A stretch of 6,958 nucleotides of DNA from an uncultured Verrucomicrobium sp. (GTDB lineage Bacteria > Verrucomicrobiota > Verrucomicrobiia > Methylacidiphilales > GAS474), in NCBI GenBank assembly GCA_903889845.1, contig CAISZB010000251.1, positions 1 to 6,958 on the forward strand, written 5' to 3'. Positions within the stretch are counted from its first letter, which is position 1. Each line of letters starts with the position of its first letter. A model generated the notes under the pieces. It saw nothing but the letters and a program-made list of their open reading frames with translations. It did not search any database and had not been told where the DNA came from. Shown piece after piece: positions 4,281 to 6,958 of the stretch. A program made the translations under genes and the position numbers.

Positions 4281-5318
4281 TCAATGCCCGGGCGGGTCGG
4301 CATGGAGCTGGACTTGGCCTTTGCCTTTGATGATTTTGCCGATGGCGTGGCCTTTGGTGAGCTTGAGCACCTTCGGGGCGTCGGCCCTGGAGACGACGAT
4401 GACCATGCCGATGCCCATGTTGAAGACCTGGTAGGGCTCGGCGCCGACGATGTCGCCCTCGTTGACGAGGTATTGGAAGAGGGGGGGGATGGCCCACGAC
4501 TCGATGTTGATCCGGGCATCGACGGTCTTCGGCAGGATGCGGGGAAGGTTGTCGATGAGGCCGCCTCCGGTGATGTGGGCGAGGCCCTTCACCTTGGCGA
4601 TCTGGTGGACCTTGCGCAGGAGGGGGAGGTAGTTGATGTGGACGGCGAGGAGGAGTTCGCCGAGGGACTTCTTTTCCCCGGGGATGTGGCTGTCGAGGGT
4701 GAGCTTCAGCTTGTCGAAGAGGATGCTGCGGGCCAGGGAGTAGCCGTTGGTGTGGAGGCCGGAGGAGGGGAGGCCGATGAGGATGTCGCCGGGGCGGATG
4801 GTCTTGCCGTCGAGGATTTTTTTCCGCTCGACGACGCCGACGATGGTGCCGACCAGATCGTAGTCGGTGCCGTGGTAGAGGCCGGGCATCTGGGCGGTTT
4901 CCCCGCCGATGAGGGCGGCGCCGACTTTTTTGCAGCCGCGGACGAGGCCGCCGAGGATGGCCTGGAAGCGGGCGGGCTCGAGCTTGGCGGTGCCGACGTA
5001 GTCGAGGAAGAAGAGGGGCTCGGCCCCGGTGACGGCGATGTCGTTGACGCAGTGGTTGACGAGGTCTTCGCCGATGGTGTCGTGGCGGTCGGCCATCTCG
5101 GCGACGCGGAGCTTCGTCCCGACGCCGTCGATGCTGCTGACGAGGACGGGGTCTTTGAGGCCTTTGAACGCTCCCATCTTGGCCGAAAAAAGTCCTCCAA
5201 AGCCGCCGATGGCGCTGAGGACTTCGGGGCGGCGGGTGCTGGCGACGATCTTGCCGATGCCGCTTTTGACTTGGTTGCCGAGGTCGACGTCGACGCCGGC
5301 GGCGCTGTACTTCTTCAT
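4281..5318 (-). CDS. purM: Phosphoribosylformylglycinamidine cyclo-ligase (AIR synthase) PurM
   Basis: A 345-residue cytoplasmic enzyme of de novo purine synthesis that closes the imidazole ring of FGAM using ATP, giving AIR. Family signatures appear in order: SSIDGVGTKL (61-70), the VNDIAVTGAEPLFFLDY segment (91-107), IGGETAQMPG (137-146), the SSGLHTNGYSLAR segment in the second half and HITGGGLIDNLPR further on. The length matches the usual bacterial PurM. ATG 5318 starts the expected N-terminus (MKKYSAAGVDVDLGN). It follows purF by 20 bases on the same strand, so the two form an operon. No Shine-Dalgarno sequence is visible in the gap. The 3' end is intact although a REP hairpin ends only ten bases beyond its TGA. 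Confidence 0.97.
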   Translation of the reverse strand: MKKYSAAGVDVDLGNQVKSGIGKIVASTRRPEVLSAIGGFGGLFSAKMGAFKGLKDPVLVSSIDGVGTKLRVAEMADRHDTIGEDLVNHCVNDIAVTGAEPLFFLDYVGTAKLEPARFQAILGGLVRGCKKVGAALIGGETAQMPGLYHGTDYDLVGTIVGVVERKKILDGKTIRPGDILIGLPSSGLHTNGYSLARSILFDKLKLTLDSHIPGEKKSLGELLLAVHINYLPLLRKVHQIAKVKGLAHITGGGLIDNLPRILPKTVDARINIESWAIPPLFQYLVNEGDIVGAEPYQVFNMGIGMVIVVSRADAPKVLKLTKGHAIGKIIKGKGQVQLHADPPGH

Positions 5319-5338
5319 GGGGAAAACGGGGATGAGGT

Positions 5339-6811
5339 TTAAAGGAGGCGGGTCTGCCGGACGTCGGTCTCGGTGACGAGGGGGTCGGTGGTGCGCTGGG
5401 GCTGGTGGCCTTCGAGGGTCAGCTTGGTCAGCTTCTCGTCGACGGCAATGGGGTGGCTGCCGGTGAAGCAGGCGAGGCAGAATTGGTCGCTGGGGATGCG
5501 GCAGGCGCGGACCATGCTATCGACGTCGAGGTAGCCGAGGGAGTCGGCACCGAGGTATTTCTTGATCTCGTCGCGGGTCATCTGGTTGGCGATGAGGTCT
5601 TTCTTGTCGGGGAAGTCGATGCCGTAGTGGCAGGGGAAGCGGTGCGGGGGGCAGCTGATGCGGATGTGGACTTCCTTGGCCCCGGCTTCGCGGAGGTTGA
5701 CGACGCGGGCGCGGGCGGTGGTGCCGCGGACGATGGAGTCGTCGATGACGATGACGCGCTTGCCCTTCACCGATTCCTTGATGAGGTTCAGCTTCACGCG
5801 GACGCCGAAGTTGCGGATGAGCTGGGTGGGCTGGAGGAAGGTCCGGCCGATGTAGTGGTTCCGGACGAAGGACTGGGCGTAGGGGATGCCCGATTGCTCC
5901 GCGTAGCCGAGGGCGGCGTAGTTGCCGGAGTCGGGGACGGGGACGACGATATCGGCGTCGACGGGGTGGAGTTTGGCCAGTTCCATGCCCATGCGGATGC
6001 GGGCCTCGCTGACGTTGATGCCGGAGAGGCTGCTGTCCGGCCTGGCGAAGTAGACGAATTCGAAGACGCAGAGGGCCTTCGAGGGGAGATCGACGTAGGG
6101 CTTGATGGAGCGGAGGCCCTGGTCGTTGATGATGACGATTTCGCCCGGCTCGACGTCGCGGACGAACTCGGCATGGATGAGGTCGAAGGCGCAGGTCTCG
6201 CTGGAGAGGACCCAGGCGCCGTCGAGTTTGCCGAGGGAGAGGGGGCGGAAGCCGAAGGCGTCGCGGGCGCCGATGATCTCGTTCTCCCCCATGATGACGA
6301 TGGAGAAGGCGCCCTGGATGCGGGTGAGGGTCTGGATGAGGCTGCTGTCACGGCTCGTGGCGTTCGGCTTCGCCATGAGGTGGAGGATGATCTCGCTATC
6401 GGTGGTGGTCTGGAAGATGGAGCCTTCGTTCTCCAGCTCGGCCCGGAGGAGGTGGGCGTTGACGAGGTTGCCGTTGTGGGCGACGGCGAGCTGCCCTTTG
6501 GAGCAGGTGACGGTGATCGGCTGGGCGTTCTTGATGTGGCTGGAGCCGGTGGTGGAGTAGCGGACGTGGCCGATGGCGCGGCTGCCGATGAGGTCCTTCA
6601 GGCTTCCCTCGTTGAAGACCTGGGAAACCAGTCCCATGCCGCGGTGGACTTTGAAATCGGCCCCGTTGCCGGTGGAGCTGACGATCCCGGCGCTTTCCTG
6701 TCCCCGATGCTGGAGGGCGTAGAGGCCGTAGTAGGTCAACTCTGCCGCGTTGGGGTGGCCGAAGATGGCGAAGACCCCGCATTCATGGGAAGGGTAATAG
6801 GGCGATTTCAT
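5339..6811 (-). CDS. purF: Amidophosphoribosyltransferase PurF, Fe-S type with propeptide
   Basis: A 490-residue enzyme for the first committed step of purine synthesis: glutamine nitrogen is transferred to PRPP to give 5-phosphoribosylamine. The N-terminal Ntn-hydrolase domain has Cys11 after a ten-residue leader (MKSPYYPSHE), which should be cleaved to expose the nucleophile. It continues with LQHRGQESAG (33-42), HNGNL (112-116) and TDSE (137-140). The phosphoribosyltransferase loop VIVIDDSIVRGTTAR spans about 353-367. Cys248, Cys394, Cys445 and Cys448 match the four iron-sulphur ligands of the Bacillus subtilis enzyme in order and spacing, so an oxygen-sensitive 4Fe-4S cluster is expected. 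ATG 6811 is preferred over an in-frame TTG at 6832 because it gives a propeptide close to the known length. No Shine-Dalgarno sequence precedes either start. PurM follows. Confidence 0.97.
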   Translation of the reverse strand: MKSPYYPSHECGVFAIFGHPNAAELTYYGLYALQHRGQESAGIVSSTGNGADFKVHRGMGLVSQVFNEGSLKDLIGSRAIGHVRYSTTGSSHIKNAQPITVTCSKGQLAVAHNGNLVNAHLLRAELENEGSIFQTTTDSEIILHLMAKPNATSRDSSLIQTLTRIQGAFSIVIMGENEIIGARDAFGFRPLSLGKLDGAWVLSSETCAFDLIHAEFVRDVEPGEIVIINDQGLRSIKPYVDLPSKALCVFEFVYFARPDSSLSGINVSEARIRMGMELAKLHPVDADIVVPVPDSGNYAALGYAEQSGIPYAQSFVRNHYIGRTFLQPTQLIRNFGVRVKLNLIKESVKGKRVIVIDDSIVRGTTARARVVNLREAGAKEVHIRISCPPHRFPCHYGIDFPDKKDLIANQMTRDEIKKYLGADSLGYLDVDSMVRACRIPSDQFCLACFTGSHPIAVDEKLTKLTLEGHQPQRTTDPLVTETDVRQTRLL

Positions 6812-6843
6812 CGGGGTCAGGAGACGGGACAACGCAGGGCCGG

Positions 6844-6857
6844 TTTCATTTGTGAAA
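6844..6857. promoter_or_regulatory. Inverted repeat TTTCA-N4-TGAAA upstream of purF
   Basis: A symmetrical 14-base site lies between the candidate purF promoter and its start codon, an operator-like position. The arms are only five bases long, so chance is a real possibility. It does not match the PurR sites I know. Confidence 0.25.
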
Positions 6858-6889
6858 ATCGTGTGACGAAAAGGGGAATGAGGCGGGCC

Positions 6890-6919
6890 ACTTTAGCTAA
6901 GATTTTGCGGGGGAGTAAA
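6890..6919 (-). promoter_or_regulatory. Candidate promoter of the purFM operon
   Basis: On the minus strand, TTTACT (6919-6914) is followed after 18 bases by TAAAGT (6895-6890), each four of six against the sigma70 consensus. This would leave a leader of roughly 70 bases. The stretch 6812-6958 contains no gene and is more AT-rich than the coding region. The match is weak. Confidence 0.3.
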
Positions 6920-6958
6920 GGGTGGTTTTGTGGGGGGTGTGCGAAGTTGTGGGTGATG

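Noticed and set aside
4110..5342. Long plus-strand open frame (410 codons) across purM
   Set aside because: It is antisense to purM, runs through the transposase end and REP hairpins, and has shadow-like Asp/Glu/Gly/Val composition.
6812..6832. TTG start adding seven residues to PurF
   Set aside because: No ribosome-binding sequence supports it, and the ATG at 6811 gives a ten-residue propeptide, close to the known length in the Fe-S type enzymes.

Overview
The window looks like a chromosomal piece of a GC-rich bacterium. It carries the futalosine (not the Men) route to menaquinone and a glutamine-PRPP amidotransferase of the Bacillus, iron-sulphur type, and it is littered with REP-like hairpins around an IS200-type transposase. 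This combination would suit a member of the Verrucomicrobiota/PVC group, but that placement is an inference from gene content and style, not a database match.

Layout. Bases 1-246 hold no convincing gene, only several inverted repeats and an open-ended reading frame running off the left edge. From 2427 down to 247 on the minus strand lies a menaquinone-biosynthesis unit: an unrecognised 52-residue membrane protein, an intrinsic terminator hairpin, a UbiA-type prenyltransferase (mqnP) and aminofutalosine synthase (mqnE), the last two overlapping by 16 bases. From about 2430 to 4270 is an island that differs from its surroundings. It starts with three tandem small membrane proteins on the plus strand, clearly lower in GC, of which the first and third are paralogues and the second a more distant relative. 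A REP/hairpin module carrying an intact 148-residue HUH transposase on the minus strand follows. The island's left boundary is a compact divergent promoter region. From 4281 to 6811 on the minus strand is a purine operon, purF then purM, with 20 bases between them; its promoter region fills the right edge.

How it works together. PurF makes phosphoribosylamine (step 1 of de novo purine synthesis) and PurM closes the imidazole ring to give AIR (step 5). MqnE makes aminofutalosine from chorismate-derived 3-[(1-carboxyvinyl)oxy]benzoate and SAM, and MqnP is the likely later prenyltransferase of the same pathway, at the membrane. The three small membrane proteins have no function I can assign. The most unusual structures are: a terminator whose T-tract touches the mqnP start codon and whose stem contains the only ribosome-binding-like sequence; two 59-base mirror-image hairpin pairs bracketing the transposase, which differ only in loops and one compensated base pair; and the tandem membrane-protein trio.
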